Shown here piece by piece: positions 18,439 through 28,829 of a DNA stretch of 64,000 nt; within the stretch, counting starts at the first letter, position 1; the number at the start of each line of letters is the position of its first letter. A program made the position numbers and the translations under genes. The DNA is from Azoarcus sp. GTDB lineage: Bacteria; Pseudomonadota; Gammaproteobacteria; Burkholderiales; Rhodocyclaceae. Location: contig JAUVVG010000002.1 of NCBI GenBank assembly GCA_030604735.1, positions 62,001 to 126,000 of the forward strand. Direction: 5' to 3'. The notes beneath the pieces were generated by a model that ran no database searches, was not told where the DNA came from, and was given only the letters and a program-made list of their open reading frames with translations.

Positions 18439-20567
18439 GAATGTATCTCCGGACGTGGCATGTCGAAAACCTGGCGTTCCATGTCTTGCGGTGAGGAGGG
18501 TCTGCCGAAGAGATAACCCTGGCCGTAGTCGCAGCCCAAGGCGAGCAATACGTCAGCCTGAGACCGGGTCTCTATGCATTCGGCGACCACGGCCATACCC
18601 AGGTCGTGGGCCAGTTCTATGCTTCGGCGAACAATGGCCTCGAGGCGCGCGTCCTTGTCGATGCGTCGCACGAAGGTGCCATCGAACTTGATCAGATCGC
18701 AAGGAATGGTGTGCAGATAGCTCAACGCGGAAAACCCGGTTCCGAAGTCGTCGATCAGTATCTTGAATCCTGCGGCGCGAAGCGCGCCGAGCGTGAGGAC
18801 CGCCGGTCCGTCGGTTTTGGCCAGAATACTCTCCGTGATCTCGAACCGGATCATGTCTGCCCGAAGGCCATTTGCGCTGACCCGTTCGATCAGCTCCGGC
18901 GCAAGCGGGGCGTAAGACAACTGCGTGGCCGACAGGTTGACGCTGACCGGCGGGATCGTGTTGCCGGGGAAACGCCTCTGCCAGTCCCGCATGCTTGTGC
19001 AGACTTGATCAAGGATCAGCAGGCCGACCTCGTGAATCAGGCCGAGCGACTCGGCCAGCGGGATGAATTCGGTCGGCGACAGCAGGCCTCGCCGCGGATG
19101 AGGCCAACGCGCCAGGGCTTCGAAACTGCTGATCTGGCCGGTCTCGAGCGAGACGATGGGTTGAAGGAAGGCGACCAGCCCCTTGGTCTCGATGGCCGTG
19201 CGCAGCTCGGCTTCCAGCTCCAGCGTATAGACGGCGCGCTTGTGCATGGACGCGTGAAACACCGTCACTTCGGCTGCACCCGAATGTTTGGCTTGATGCA
19301 GTGCGTTGTCCGAGTCGCGCAGCAGGGCCTCGCCATCGACGACCTCGGGGTCGCTGAGCGCCAGCCCGACCCGGGTCTTGGGGAAAAAGACATGATCTTC
19401 GGCAACCAGGATCTGCTGCTCGACGGTTTCACGCAGCCTTTCTGCGATGCGCAGGCCTTCCGCGGTCGAGTCGAGTCCATCGAGCAGAATCGCGAACTGG
19501 TCACCGCCGACCCGGGCTGCGATGTCGCCTTCGCGAATCATCTTGTCGATTCGGGCGGCGATGGTGCGTAGCACCGCGTCGCCGGCGGCGTGGCCGAAGC
19601 TGTCGTTGACCAGGTGGAAGCGTTCCAGGTTGATGGTCAGGACCGCGAAGCTGAAGATCTCGCTGCGGTGCTGTCGGCCAAGGGCGCTGTTGAGGTGTTC
19701 GACGAACAATGCGCGGTTGGGCAGATCGGTGAGGCGATCGTGCAGGGCATCATGCTCGAGTTCGCGTATGCGCTCCTGGAGCCGGCTCGCCATGATGTTG
19801 AAGCGTCGGGCGAGATGAGCCAGTTCATCATTGCCTTGCTCCGGGATGCGGTGATCGAGACGACCCTCGGCGATCGCGCGACTTCCGGCGAGCAGGTGAC
19901 CGAGGTTGCGCGTGAGCAGGTAGCCGATGATCGAGAGTAGCGCAACCGTGAGCGCGATCTCGGCGATCGCGATGGCTGCGCCTTGCTGCAGGATCGCGTT
20001 GCGTGCGGCCGCGAGGACGGAGGCCGATACGCCGAACTGCAGGAATCCGACTTCGTTGCGCTCGAGCAGCAGGGGCGCTCGGACATGGATGATCTGTTGG
20101 CCGGCGCCAAAGGCTGGGCGCTCCAGGTTCGAGATCGCGTCCGGCAGGGTCGTCATCTCCGGCAGACCGGCCTGGACCAGGGCGGGACCTTCCTCACGTC
20201 CGATGCGGACATAGATCAGTCCTTCGTTCGCATCGGTCAGCAGCTCGCCCAGGACGTCCTGCATGGCGTCGTACTGGCCTTGCTCGCCATAAGCTGTCGC
20301 CATCGCATGCAGCATGGTCGCGTTCTGTCCGACCATGGTTTGCAGGCTCGCGTTGGTTGCGTCGTTCATCAGGCGCGCACTATTGATCAGCAATAGACTC
20401 AGGAGTACGACCTGCACGAGGGTACTCGCCAAAAGCAGGCGGATACGGATCGACGAACCGGGTGTCGGCAGTTTCAAGCGTGTTGTCCGAAGAGGGTTAC
20501 GGAAAAGGGCACAGCCGGAACGTGACGAGGTCGATCGGTCCGCGCCACCATTGCCATCATGGCGCAA
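18435..20567 (-). CDS. Membrane HAMP-GGDEF-EAL protein (c-di-GMP turnover)
   Basis: 710 aa; two TM segments, HAMP, GGDQF variant (AARVGGDQFAILLDGL), EAL domain (SSFEALARWPHPRRG, FEITESILA, IDDFGTGFSALSYLHTIP). Confidence 0.92.
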   Translation of the reverse strand: MRHDGNGGADRSTSSRSGCALFRNPLRTTRLKLPTPGSSIRIRLLLASTLVQVVLLSLLLINSARLMNDATNASLQTMVGQNATMLHAMATAYGEQGQYDAMQDVLGELLTDANEGLIYVRIGREEGPALVQAGLPEMTTLPDAISNLERPAFGAGQQIIHVRAPLLLERNEVGFLQFGVSASVLAAARNAILQQGAAIAIAEIALTVALLSIIGYLLTRNLGHLLAGSRAIAEGRLDHRIPEQGNDELAHLARRFNIMASRLQERIRELEHDALHDRLTDLPNRALFVEHLNSALGRQHRSEIFSFAVLTINLERFHLVNDSFGHAAGDAVLRTIAARIDKMIREGDIAARVGGDQFAILLDGLDSTAEGLRIAERLRETVEQQILVAEDHVFFPKTRVGLALSDPEVVDGEALLRDSDNALHQAKHSGAAEVTVFHASMHKRAVYTLELEAELRTAIETKGLVAFLQPIVSLETGQISSFEALARWPHPRRGLLSPTEFIPLAESLGLIHEVGLLILDQVCTSMRDWQRRFPGNTIPPVSVNLSATQLSYAPLAPELIERVSANGLRADMIRFEITESILAKTDGPAVLTLGALRAAGFKILIDDFGTGFSALSYLHTIPCDLIKFDGTFVRRIDKDARLEAIVRRSIELAHDLGMAVVAECIETRSQADVLLALGCDYGQGYLFGRPSSPQDMERQVFDMPRPEIHS

Positions 20568-20713
20568 TCATTCTCCGTCGTCGCTGCGGAGCGCTTGCGG
20601 TGGGATGCGATGGTGCATGGCGTATCCTGCGAGAATCGCTTTATCATAAGGCAGCCAGGCCCCAAATGCATCACCGAGCCGACCGGCCGGCAGGTGTGAG
20701 ATGTGGAGAGCGG

Positions 20714-22111
20714 TCAGCGTTCCGCCAACCGCCTGACGGAAGAGGCGGCATCGACCTCGCCATTGCGGGCGAAGCGTTCGACGTTATCCTCGATCCGGTC
20801 GGGGTCGTAAAGGTAGTTCACCATGATGCCCCAGGACTGACCGATGCCCTTTGCCGAGGTGTCGGCGAGCCAGTTCAGGCGTTCGACCCGCGCGCCGTTG
20901 CCAAGGTGGAAGCGTGCCACCGGGTCGGTCGGTCGTTCCTTGTCGCGGGCGCCGAGCAGGTAGCGCGCGGCGATGCGCAGCAAAGGATCACGCAATGCGC
21001 GGGCCATCGACGAGTCTGCATCCAGCGGTGTTTCACCGGTCAGCAGCGAGTTCAGATGCGAATCCTCCGCGCCTTCCACGCCTGTCTCGGCAAGGCGCTT
21101 CCAGTCTGTCGGGCTGAACGAGGCGAGCGCTTCCTCCCGGTTGCGCGTTACCCAGCGGGTGAGGCCCGGAATCGGCGACAGCGTGGCGAAGGTCTTCAGC
21201 CGCGGGAAATCCCGCTGCAGGTCGTCCACGACCCGCTTGAGCAGGAAGTTGCCGAAGGACACGCCGCGCAGACCCGCCTGGGTGGCGCTGATGGAGTAGA
21301 AGATGGCGGTGGTCGCGCGGCTGGCGTCCGATACCGGTGCGTGTTCGTCGAGCAGGGCCTGTACATTGTCGGCGAGTCCTTCCAGCAAGGCGACCTCGAC
21401 GAAGATCAGCGGTTCGAGCGGCATGCGGGGATGGAAGAAGCCGTAGCAGCGACGGTCGGAGTCGAGCCGGTTCTTGAGGTCGCTCCAGGACGAGATCTCG
21501 TGGACCGCTTCGTACTCGACGATCTTCTCCAGCAGGGCTGCTGGCGAACGCCAGGTCAGCCGTGACAATTCGAGAAAGCCGACGTCGAACCAGGCCGACA
21601 GGCGGGCCTCGAGTTCGCGGTCCAGCGGCTTCAGCTCCGGGTCGTCGCGCAGGTAACCGATCAGGTCGGCACGCAGGTCGACCAGGAACTTCACACCCTG
21701 GGGGATCGCATTGAACTGGGTCAGGATGCGAATCCGGGACGAGCGCATCGCGGCGCGCAGTTCGGCCTCGGCATCCCATTGCCCGGACGTGCCGACCGAG
21801 CTCTGGTAGCGCGTGTGCGCCTCGGCAATCCGGGCCGGGTCCGGTCCGAATTCGAGCGCGATCATCTTGAGGAAGCTGTGGCGTCCCTCGTCATCGAGGT
21901 CGAGGTAGGTCTGGGCCAGACGGGCGGCGCGTTGACGAGTCGATACCTCGCCGCCGAGGCCTTCTGCACACTCCTGAAGCTGCTGCCGTATCCGGGCCTG
22001 CGTCTTCTCCGGTGTTTCCGAACCGAGGCCGGTCGCATTGGCGACGATTTCGCGCACTTTCGACAGGCTGCGCGCAACGAGTCCGGTTGGCATGATCGAC
22101 ACTCCTGGCAA
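20714..22111 (-). CDS. Malonyl-CoA decarboxylase
   Basis: 465 aa; FATLSPIPGLTRWV, RVVDDLQRDFPRLKTF, SAKGIGQSWGIMVNYLYDP typical of MCD. An internal start at 22093 is possible. Confidence 0.9.
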   Translation of the reverse strand: MPGVSIMPTGLVARSLSKVREIVANATGLGSETPEKTQARIRQQLQECAEGLGGEVSTRQRAARLAQTYLDLDDEGRHSFLKMIALEFGPDPARIAEAHTRYQSSVGTSGQWDAEAELRAAMRSSRIRILTQFNAIPQGVKFLVDLRADLIGYLRDDPELKPLDRELEARLSAWFDVGFLELSRLTWRSPAALLEKIVEYEAVHEISSWSDLKNRLDSDRRCYGFFHPRMPLEPLIFVEVALLEGLADNVQALLDEHAPVSDASRATTAIFYSISATQAGLRGVSFGNFLLKRVVDDLQRDFPRLKTFATLSPIPGLTRWVTRNREEALASFSPTDWKRLAETGVEGAEDSHLNSLLTGETPLDADSSMARALRDPLLRIAARYLLGARDKERPTDPVARFHLGNGARVERLNWLADTSAKGIGQSWGIMVNYLYDPDRIEDNVERFARNGEVDAASSVRRLAER

Positions 22112-22156
22112 CGATGCTGCGGTCTGACGCTGTGTGTATGATCATGCCAGACAGGC

Positions 22157-23287
22157 ATGAAACGAGTAAGTTGCAGAATGGTTATTCAGCGGAACAAGGA
22201 TTCTGAGCCCGCGGCACGCGCGGATGCGCTGGCGGCGGCCGAGCAGGCATTGCGCGACAGTGAGACCCGCCTGCGCCTGGCCATGCACGCGACCGGCCTG
22301 GGTTTGTGGGATTATCGGCCCGGGCAGGAGCGAGTCGGAAGCAATGAGGAATTCGCGGTCTTGCTAGGCTACGAGCCGGACAGTTTCGAGGAGACCCGTG
22401 CCGCCTTCGTGGAGCGCCTGCATCCCGACGATCGTGCGGCCGTGCGGGCTCGATTCCGGGATTACCTGGACGGCCAGTGTGCCGACTATGCGGTCGAGTT
22501 CCGGATGCGGACCCGCAGCGGGGAATACCGCTGGTTCCGCTCGGTCGGCCAGATCGTCGATCGCGACCCCGCGGGCAAACCGACCCGGGTGGTCGGCACC
22601 TACCTCGACATCACTGCGCAGGTGAATGCGATGCGCCGCCTGTCCGAACTGTCGGCCCGCCTCCTCCAGGTGCAGGAGGCGGAGCGGAGCAAGGTCGCGC
22701 GGGAACTGCACGACGAGATCGGGCAGCAGCTCACCGCGATCAGGCTGAACCTGCACGCGATCGCGCGAGAAGGCGGATTGTCGGCCAGGGTGGAGGACTG
22801 CCTGAGTATCGTAGACGACACCCTTGGACGGGTGCGCGCCCAGGTGCTCGATCTACGACCACCGATGCTGGACGACATGGGGCTGGGTGCGGCGCTGGAC
22901 TGGTACTGTCGGCGCCAGGAGGAGCGTGCCGGCGTCAGCATTCTTATAGAGGGCGTCGAGGGCCTGGCGCGCTATGGCGAGGAGGTCGAGATCACGGTAT
23001 TCAGGCTGGTGCAGGAAGCGGTCAATAATGCCCTGCGCCATGGTCGGGCCGACGAGATCCGGGTGACCCTTCACGACGTCGATGGACTTCGGGTCGTGGT
23101 CGAAGACAACGGCGTCGGCTTCGATCCGGACGACCAGGTGCAGCGGGCGCACCACGAGGGCTATGGCTTGAGCGCGATGCGCGAGCGGGTAGCCCTGGCC
23201 GGCGGGCGCTTCGACTTGTCCTCCGCGCCCGGTGCGGGAACCCGGATCACCGTGTTTCTGCCCCGTCAGGCGGGGAGGCGATCATGA
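22157..23287 (+). CDS. PAS-domain sensor histidine kinase (NarX/DegS-type, HisKA_3)
   Basis: 376 aa; PAS/PAC (YRWFRSVGQIVDRD), dimerization box ERSKVARELHDEIGQQLTAIRLNLHAI, HATPase (VVEDNGVGFDPDD, GYGLSAMRERV). Confidence 0.9.
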   Translation: MKRVSCRMVIQRNKDSEPAARADALAAAEQALRDSETRLRLAMHATGLGLWDYRPGQERVGSNEEFAVLLGYEPDSFEETRAAFVERLHPDDRAAVRARFRDYLDGQCADYAVEFRMRTRSGEYRWFRSVGQIVDRDPAGKPTRVVGTYLDITAQVNAMRRLSELSARLLQVQEAERSKVARELHDEIGQQLTAIRLNLHAIAREGGLSARVEDCLSIVDDTLGRVRAQVLDLRPPMLDDMGLGAALDWYCRRQEERAGVSILIEGVEGLARYGEEVEITVFRLVQEAVNNALRHGRADEIRVTLHDVDGLRVVVEDNGVGFDPDDQVQRAHHEGYGLSAMRERVALAGGRFDLSSAPGAGTRITVFLPRQAGRRS

Positions 23288-23937
23288 CGCGCAAGGTGTT
23301 GCTGGCCGATGATCATGCCCTGGTTCGTCGTGGCCTGCGGGCCTTGATCGACAGCTACGATGGATTCGAAGTGGTCGGCGAGGCCTCAGACGGTCGTGAG
23401 GCGCTCGCGCTGTGCCGGCAGCTCGAACCGGATCTGGCCGTCATGGACCTGAGCATGCCGGGCCTGAATGGGCTCGACGCCATGCGCCGCATCGTCAAGG
23501 CAGTGCCGACCTGCAACGTGGTGATGCTGTCCATGCACGCTGCCGAGCATTACGTCATCGAGGCCTTGCGCGCCGGCGCGTGCGCTTACGTGATCAAGGA
23601 TGCCGCCCCGGAAGCGCTCGAAGTGGCGCTGGTCAGGGCTGGCAAGGGCTTGCGTTACCTGTCGCCCCCCTTGCCGGCGAGCTTGCTGGAGCAGGCGGCC
23701 CGGATGGATAACGCGTCCATCGACCCGGCCGGCTCCTATCTGACCAGCCGGCAGCGCGAGATCCTGCAACTCATCGCCGAGGGACATTCGACCCGCGAGA
23801 TCGCTGATCGCCTGCACATCAGCATCAAGACCGTGGAAACACATCGGGCCCAGTTGATGCAGCGGCTCGGAATCCACGACGTGGCTGGCCTGACCCGGCA
23901 CGCGATACGCTGCGGCCTGATCTCTCCAGATACCTGA
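23284..23937 (+). CDS. NarL/LuxR-family response regulator
   Basis: 217 aa; REC (VLLADDHALVRRGLR, LAVMDLSMPGLNG) and LuxR HTH (LTSRQREILQLIAEGHSTREIADRLHISIKTVETHRAQLMQRLGI). Confidence 0.94.
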   Translation: MTRKVLLADDHALVRRGLRALIDSYDGFEVVGEASDGREALALCRQLEPDLAVMDLSMPGLNGLDAMRRIVKAVPTCNVVMLSMHAAEHYVIEALRAGACAYVIKDAAPEALEVALVRAGKGLRYLSPPLPASLLEQAARMDNASIDPAGSYLTSRQREILQLIAEGHSTREIADRLHISIKTVETHRAQLMQRLGIHDVAGLTRHAIRCGLISPDT

Positions 23938-24029
23938 GCGGGCGTATTTCACGCATCCGGGGTATTTTCCCATGTCATTTTTGCGGCGCTTGGGGCATTA
24001 TCTTCAGGTATCTCGCGAGGATATGCGAA

Positions 24030-24440
24030 ATGGTCGTCACCGCGCCGAATCTCGAAGCCGAAATCTCCGCCTGCCCTGGTTTGCTGATCATGATCGCAGC
24101 GCCTGAAGGCGCCTGTACCTGGCTGGACAGCGCGCTGGCCCGGATCGCGCCTTCGGTGCAGATCGTCGGGCGTGCTGAATCGGAGAGCGCGGCCATGCAG
24201 CTTTATTTTCGTGTGCGTCCGGATGTGGCCGTGCTCGATACGCGCCTGGTGGCCAATGAACCGGCCAGATTGATCGGTCTGTTGACCCGGGTCGCGCCCG
24301 GACTCAGGATCATTTCCGTGGTGCCTGCGCTCGATTCGATGCCTGCGCGTGCAGCCCAAGCCCTGGGTGCCGATATGATCACGGTCGAGGCCGACCTGCC
24401 TGCCGCGATTGCCGCAATGGCAAAGAGCCCATCGTCCTGA
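24030..24440 (+). CDS. Stand-alone receiver-like protein
   Basis: 136 aa; REC-like fold pattern (LLIMIAAPEGACTWLDSAL, PDVAVLDTRLVANEPARLIGLL), no output domain. Confidence 0.55.
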   Translation: MVVTAPNLEAEISACPGLLIMIAAPEGACTWLDSALARIAPSVQIVGRAESESAAMQLYFRVRPDVAVLDTRLVANEPARLIGLLTRVAPGLRIISVVPALDSMPARAAQALGADMITVEADLPAAIAAMAKSPSS

Positions 24441-24465
24441 CAGGCTCTGCCGGGGCAAGTACGGC

Positions 24466-25260
24466 TTACCCCTTGGTTGAACCTCGAACTCGCGCCAGCA
24501 GCCAGCCCCCTGCGATGATCATCGGAATGCACAGCCATTGCGCGGTCGATAGCCCTAGCGACAAAGTGCCGAAGATGCCGGGATCCGGGGTGCGGAAGAA
24601 TTCCGCAATGAAGCGCAGGCTCCCGTAGCCGATCAGAAAAACGGCCGAGACCGCTCCTGTCGGGCGTGGCTTGGCCGAATAGATCCACAGGGTCAGGAAC
24701 AGCGCCAGGCCCTCGCCGGCCGCTTGGTAAAGCTGCGAGGGATGACGCGGGAGTGCATCCACCCACGGAAAGACCATTCCCCACGGCAAGTCCATCGTGA
24801 CCGGTCGGCCCCACAGTTCGCCATTGATGAAGTTCCCTACCCGGCCTGCCGCCAGTCCGGTCGGAACCAGCGGTGCGATGAAGTCGGTGACCTGCCAGAA
24901 GCCCTTGCCGTGCTTGCGTCCGTATAGCCACATCGCGACCAGAACGCCGAGGAAGCCCCCGTGGAAGCTCATGCCCCCTTTCCAGATCGCCGGAATCTCG
25001 AGCGGATTGGCAAGGTAGTAGCCCGGCTGAAAAAAGATCACCTCGCCCAGGCGGCCGCCGACCACGACTCCCAGCATCCCGTAAAGCAACAGGTCGTCGA
25101 TGGCCTTGGCATCCCAGCCCAGTTCGGGCCGACGTCGCGCATGCTGTCGTCCGAGCACGACGAACAACACGAAGGCGATCAGGTACATCAGCCCGTACCA
25201 GTGAATGGTCAGTGGGCCGAGCGAGATCGCGACAGGGTCGAACTGCGGGTGGGTCAGCAT
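24466..25260 (-). CDS. lgt: Prolipoprotein diacylglyceryl transferase
   Basis: [84 protein letters not shown]. Confidence 0.97.
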   Translation of the reverse strand: MLTHPQFDPVAISLGPLTIHWYGLMYLIAFVLFVVLGRQHARRRPELGWDAKAIDDLLLYGMLGVVVGGRLGEVIFFQPGYYLANPLEIPAIWKGGMSFHGGFLGVLVAMWLYGRKHGKGFWQVTDFIAPLVPTGLAAGRVGNFINGELWGRPVTMDLPWGMVFPWVDALPRHPSQLYQAAGEGLALFLTLWIYSAKPRPTGAVSAVFLIGYGSLRFIAEFFRTPDPGIFGTLSLGLSTAQWLCIPMIIAGGWLLARVRGSTKG

Positions 25261-25261
25261 G

Positions 25262-25960
25262 TCAGTCGAATTGGGCACGGAACTGATCGAACTCGGCGCG
25301 CAGCGCAGCAAGCTCTTCGCGAAGGTGCCTGACCTCTTCTTCGAGTTCGGAAGTCCGCCCTCGTGATGCCCCACCGCCGGTCAAGGCGCCGCTTCCGACC
25401 GACTCGGCCAGGGCCTGGAACTGGGCTTCGCCGGCGAGCAGGTGCGCGAACCGGGTCTCCTTGGTCCCCGGTGCCCGCGGCAAGGCCGCCACCATGGGGG
25501 GGTACTTGTCGGTCAGGTGCTCGATCACCGCCTCGACCGCTGCGATGTCTGCAAAACCATGCATGCGTTCGCTGCGCTGGCGGATCTCGCCCGCGGTCTG
25601 GGGGCCGCGCAGCATCAGGGTTGCCAGCACCGCCTGTTCGGCCGGCGGGAGGGAGTGGCGCAGCCGCACCAGATGTTCGTACTTCGCCACCCGCGCGCTG
25701 GCCGAGTCCCTGCGCGACACCAGCTTGCGCGCGATCAGGCTGTCGATCGCATCCTGGACCGCGGATTCGCCCAGATTCATCACCGGTTCGCGTCCGGTGA
25801 GCTGATTGCAGCCGGTCATGATCGCGTTGACCGACATCGGGTAGTTGTCCGGCGTGACAAAAGCCTTCTCGATCATCACGCCGAGCACCCGGATCTCCTC
25901 CTGGGTGAAGTCGAATCCATCGGCGCTGTCGGTTTCCGGGGGCGATTGGGTTTCGGTCAT
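25262..25960 (-). CDS. YceH/DUF480 family protein
   Basis: [47 protein letters not shown]-terminal coiled coil. Confidence 0.9.
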   Translation of the reverse strand: MTETQSPPETDSADGFDFTQEEIRVLGVMIEKAFVTPDNYPMSVNAIMTGCNQLTGREPVMNLGESAVQDAIDSLIARKLVSRRDSASARVAKYEHLVRLRHSLPPAEQAVLATLMLRGPQTAGEIRQRSERMHGFADIAAVEAVIEHLTDKYPPMVAALPRAPGTKETRFAHLLAGEAQFQALAESVGSGALTGGGASRGRTSELEEEVRHLREELAALRAEFDQFRAQFD

Positions 25961-26073
25961 GATCCCTCTTGTGGTGTGCAATGTCTGCCGCAGTTCCCCG
26001 ATGATAGCCGAGTCCGGTTAGAATTCCCGGCTCTGCCAGCTGATTCCAGCATCTAGAAAGCGTCGAGGTAAGC

Positions 26074-27924
26074 ATGCCCCAGTATCGTTCACGTACGTCC
26101 ACCGCCGGTCGCAACATGGCCGGCGCCCGCGCCCTGTGGCGCGCCACCGGCATGAAGGATGGCGACTTCGAGAAGCCGATCATCGCGGTCGCAAACAGTT
26201 TCACCCAGTTCGTGCCCGGCCATGTGCACCTGAAGGACCTCGGTCAGCTGGTCGCGCGCGAGATCGAGGCGGCCGGTGGCGTCGCCAAGGAGTTCAATAC
26301 CATCGCGGTCGATGACGGCATTGCGATGGGACACGGCGGCATGCTGTATTCCCTGCCGTCGCGCGAGCTGATCGCCGACAGCGTCGAGTACATGGTCAAC
26401 GCCCACACCGCGGACGCCCTGGTCTGCATCTCGAACTGCGACAAGATCACCCCGGGCATGCTGATGGCCGCGCTACGGCTGAACATCCCGGCGATCTTCG
26501 TGTCCGGCGGTCCGATGGAGGCCGGCAAGGTCAAGTGGGAGAACAAGGTCATCGCGATCGACCTGGTCGATGCGATGGTCAAGGCGGCCGACAGCAGTTG
26601 CTCGGACGAGGAACTGGCCGAGATCGAACGCTCTGCCTGCCCGACTTGCGGTTCGTGCTCCGGCATGTTTACCGCGAACTCGATGAACTGCCTGACCGAA
26701 GCGCTCGGCCTGTCGCTACCGGGCAATGGCACGGTACTCGCGACCCATGCCGATCGCGAGCAATTGTTCCGCCGCGCCGGGCGCACCATCGTCGATATGG
26801 CCCGTCGCTACTACGAGCAGGACGACGTCTCGGCGCTGCCACGCTCGATCGCCAATTTCAAGGCCTTTGAGAACGCGATTAGCCTCGACGTGTCGATGGG
26901 CGGCTCGACCAATACCGTGCTGCATCTGCTCGCCGCCGCGCGCGAGGGCGAAGTCGACTTCACGATGAAGGACATCGACCGGATCTCGCGCAAGGTGCCG
27001 TGTCTGTGCAAGGTCGCCCCGGCGGTGCCGGATGTGCACATCGAGGACGTCCATCGCGCCGGTGGCATCATGGGCATCCTGGGCGAGCTCGACCGGGCCG
27101 GCCTGATCCACCGCGATGTGCCGACCGTGCATGCCAAGTCGCTTGGCGAAGCGCTGCACCGCTGGGACGTGATGCAGGCGCACGACAATTCGGTGTTCGA
27201 GTTCTACCGCGCGGCGCCGGGCGGGGTGCCGACCCAGCAGCCGTTCTCGCAGAGTCGTCGCTGGAACGAGCTCGACATGGATCGTACAGGCGGCGTGATC
27301 CGGGACAAGTCCAACGCCTTCAGCGAGGACGGCGGCCTGGCCGTGCTGTACGGCAACATCGCCGAGAACGGCTGCATCGTCAAGACGGCCGGGGTGGACG
27401 AGTCGATCTGGACCTACTCTGGTCGGGCGCGGGTTTTCGAGAGCCAGGAAGACGCGGTCGAGGGCATTCTGGCCGACAAGGTCGTGGCCGGGGATGTGGT
27501 CGTGATCCGCTACGAAGGCCCCAAGGGCGGCCCCGGCATGCAGGAAATGCTGTACCCGACCAGCTACCTCAAGTCCAAGGGTCTGGGCAAGGTGTGTGCG
27601 TTGCTGACCGATGGCCGTTTCTCCGGGGCGACCTCCGGGCTGTCGATCGGTCACGCGTCGCCCGAGGCGGCCTGTGGCGGTGCGATCGGTCTGGTCGAGG
27701 AAGGTGACACGATCGAGATCGACATCCCGAAGCGCAGAATCCACCTGGCGGTGAGTGACGAAGTGCTCGCCCAGCGCCGTGCCGCGATGGAGGCACGCGG
27801 CGCCAAGGCCTGGAAGCCCGCGGCGCGCGAACGCGTGGTATCGGCGGCGCTACAGGCCTATGCCGCGTTGACCACCAGCGCCGATACCGGTGCGGTGCGC
27901 GACGTGACCCAGGTTCAACGCTGA
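26074..27924 (+). CDS. ilvD: Dihydroxy-acid dehydratase
   Basis: 616 aa; [68 protein letters not shown]. Confidence 0.98.
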   Translation: MPQYRSRTSTAGRNMAGARALWRATGMKDGDFEKPIIAVANSFTQFVPGHVHLKDLGQLVAREIEAAGGVAKEFNTIAVDDGIAMGHGGMLYSLPSRELIADSVEYMVNAHTADALVCISNCDKITPGMLMAALRLNIPAIFVSGGPMEAGKVKWENKVIAIDLVDAMVKAADSSCSDEELAEIERSACPTCGSCSGMFTANSMNCLTEALGLSLPGNGTVLATHADREQLFRRAGRTIVDMARRYYEQDDVSALPRSIANFKAFENAISLDVSMGGSTNTVLHLLAAAREGEVDFTMKDIDRISRKVPCLCKVAPAVPDVHIEDVHRAGGIMGILGELDRAGLIHRDVPTVHAKSLGEALHRWDVMQAHDNSVFEFYRAAPGGVPTQQPFSQSRRWNELDMDRTGGVIRDKSNAFSEDGGLAVLYGNIAENGCIVKTAGVDESIWTYSGRARVFESQEDAVEGILADKVVAGDVVVIRYEGPKGGPGMQEMLYPTSYLKSKGLGKVCALLTDGRFSGATSGLSIGHASPEAACGGAIGLVEEGDTIEIDIPKRRIHLAVSDEVLAQRRAAMEARGAKAWKPAARERVVSAALQAYAALTTSADTGAVRDVTQVQR

Positions 27925-27997
27925 TCCGTGTCGGGCGTCGTCGGTTCGCGCGGCCTGTTTGTTGACCGCCGCCAGCGGCGCCCACTACTATCCTGTC

Positions 27998-28192
27998 ATG
28001 GACACTGAACTTTCCGATCTCGAGAACCGGCTCGAGCAACTGATAGGGCTGTATACCTCGGGCAAGAGCGAGGTGCGCAGCCTGCGCGAGCGGGTGGCCG
28101 CACTCGAAGCTGACAACCGCCGGCTGGCGGAGAAGCTGACTTTCGCGACCGAGAAGCTCGAATCCCTCCTCGACCGATTGCCGGAAGCCTGA
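27998..28192 (+). CDS. Small coiled-coil protein preceding zapA (TIGR02449-like)
   Basis: MDTELSDLENRLEQLIGLYTSGKSEVRSLRERVAALEADNRRLAEKL; conserved position directly upstream of zapA. Confidence 0.75.
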   Translation: MDTELSDLENRLEQLIGLYTSGKSEVRSLRERVAALEADNRRLAEKLTFATEKLESLLDRLPEA

Positions 28193-28193
28193 C

Positions 28194-28496
28194 ATGCAAA
28201 ACGACATGCTGGACATCAAGCTGTTCGGGCGCGAATACCGGGTCGCCTGCAAGCCGGAAGACCGCGACAGTCTGCTCGAATCGGTGGCCTATCTGGACGC
28301 CAAGCTGCGTGACGTGGCGGTCAAGACCAACGCGGCGGGCGAGAAGCTGGCGATCATGACCGCGCTGAACGTGACCCACGAGTTTCTGGCTTTTCAGCGG
28401 TCCGGCGGGTTTGACATGCCGGCACTGAAGCGTAGAATTGGGCTCATCAATGCACGCCTCGACGGGGTGCTCGCCCAACAGGAAAAGCTGTTCTGA
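28194..28496 (+). CDS. zapA: Cell division protein ZapA
   Basis: DIKLFGREYRVACKPEDRDSLLESVAYLDAKLRDV...EKLAIMTALNVTHEFL. Confidence 0.92.
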   Translation: MQNDMLDIKLFGREYRVACKPEDRDSLLESVAYLDAKLRDVAVKTNAAGEKLAIMTALNVTHEFLAFQRSGGFDMPALKRRIGLINARLDGVLAQQEKLF

Positions 28497-28527
28497 AAGG
28501 CCGTTGAGTGGGTCACGAAGTGTGCAA

Positions 28528-28722
28528 AATCAATCCCCTGCAGTGTTCGTTGAAGCCGTAGATTCCTTGAACCAATGTCGAGAGACATGGTTGCGGACCG
28601 TTTAAACCGTTGGTGTGCACGCCCCTAGTCGGGTGAGCCTGATACGGAAGGGAAGCGACCACCCTGAACCACCGGTTCAGGATGCCCGGTGGAAGCGGCA
28701 CAGGCGGGGGGCCAGATTGGGT
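28528..28722 (+). ncRNA. ssrS: 6S RNA
   Basis: Downstream of zapA; aatcccctgcagtgttcg 5' arm, tccttgaacc, accgttggtgtgcacgccc, ggtgagcctgatacgg, accaccctgaaccaccggttcagg apical stem, ggtggaagcggcacaggcggggg 3' arm. Ends approximate. Confidence 0.85.
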
Positions 28723-28732
28723 GTTTCAACCC

Positions 28733-28775
28733 AAAGACTAAGGCGCGGAGGATTCCGCGCCTTAGTCTTTTTTAT
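28733..28775 (+). terminator. Strong Rho-independent terminator after 6S RNA
   Basis: AAAGACTAAGGCGCGG-AGGATT-CCGCGCCTTAGTCTTTTTTATT. Confidence 0.92.
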
Positions 28776-28829
28776 TGTCGACATCGGCCCAAGGCGATTG
28801 GGCCGATTTCTGTGTGGGCATGCAAGCAT

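Noticed and set aside
18435-20567. GGDQF variant as an inactive cyclase
   Set aside because: Q at the fourth position does not by itself prove loss of activity, so not reported as degenerate.
26716-27744. 342-aa minus-strand ORF inside ilvD
   Set aside because: Shadow ORF antisense to a complete dihydroxy-acid dehydratase.
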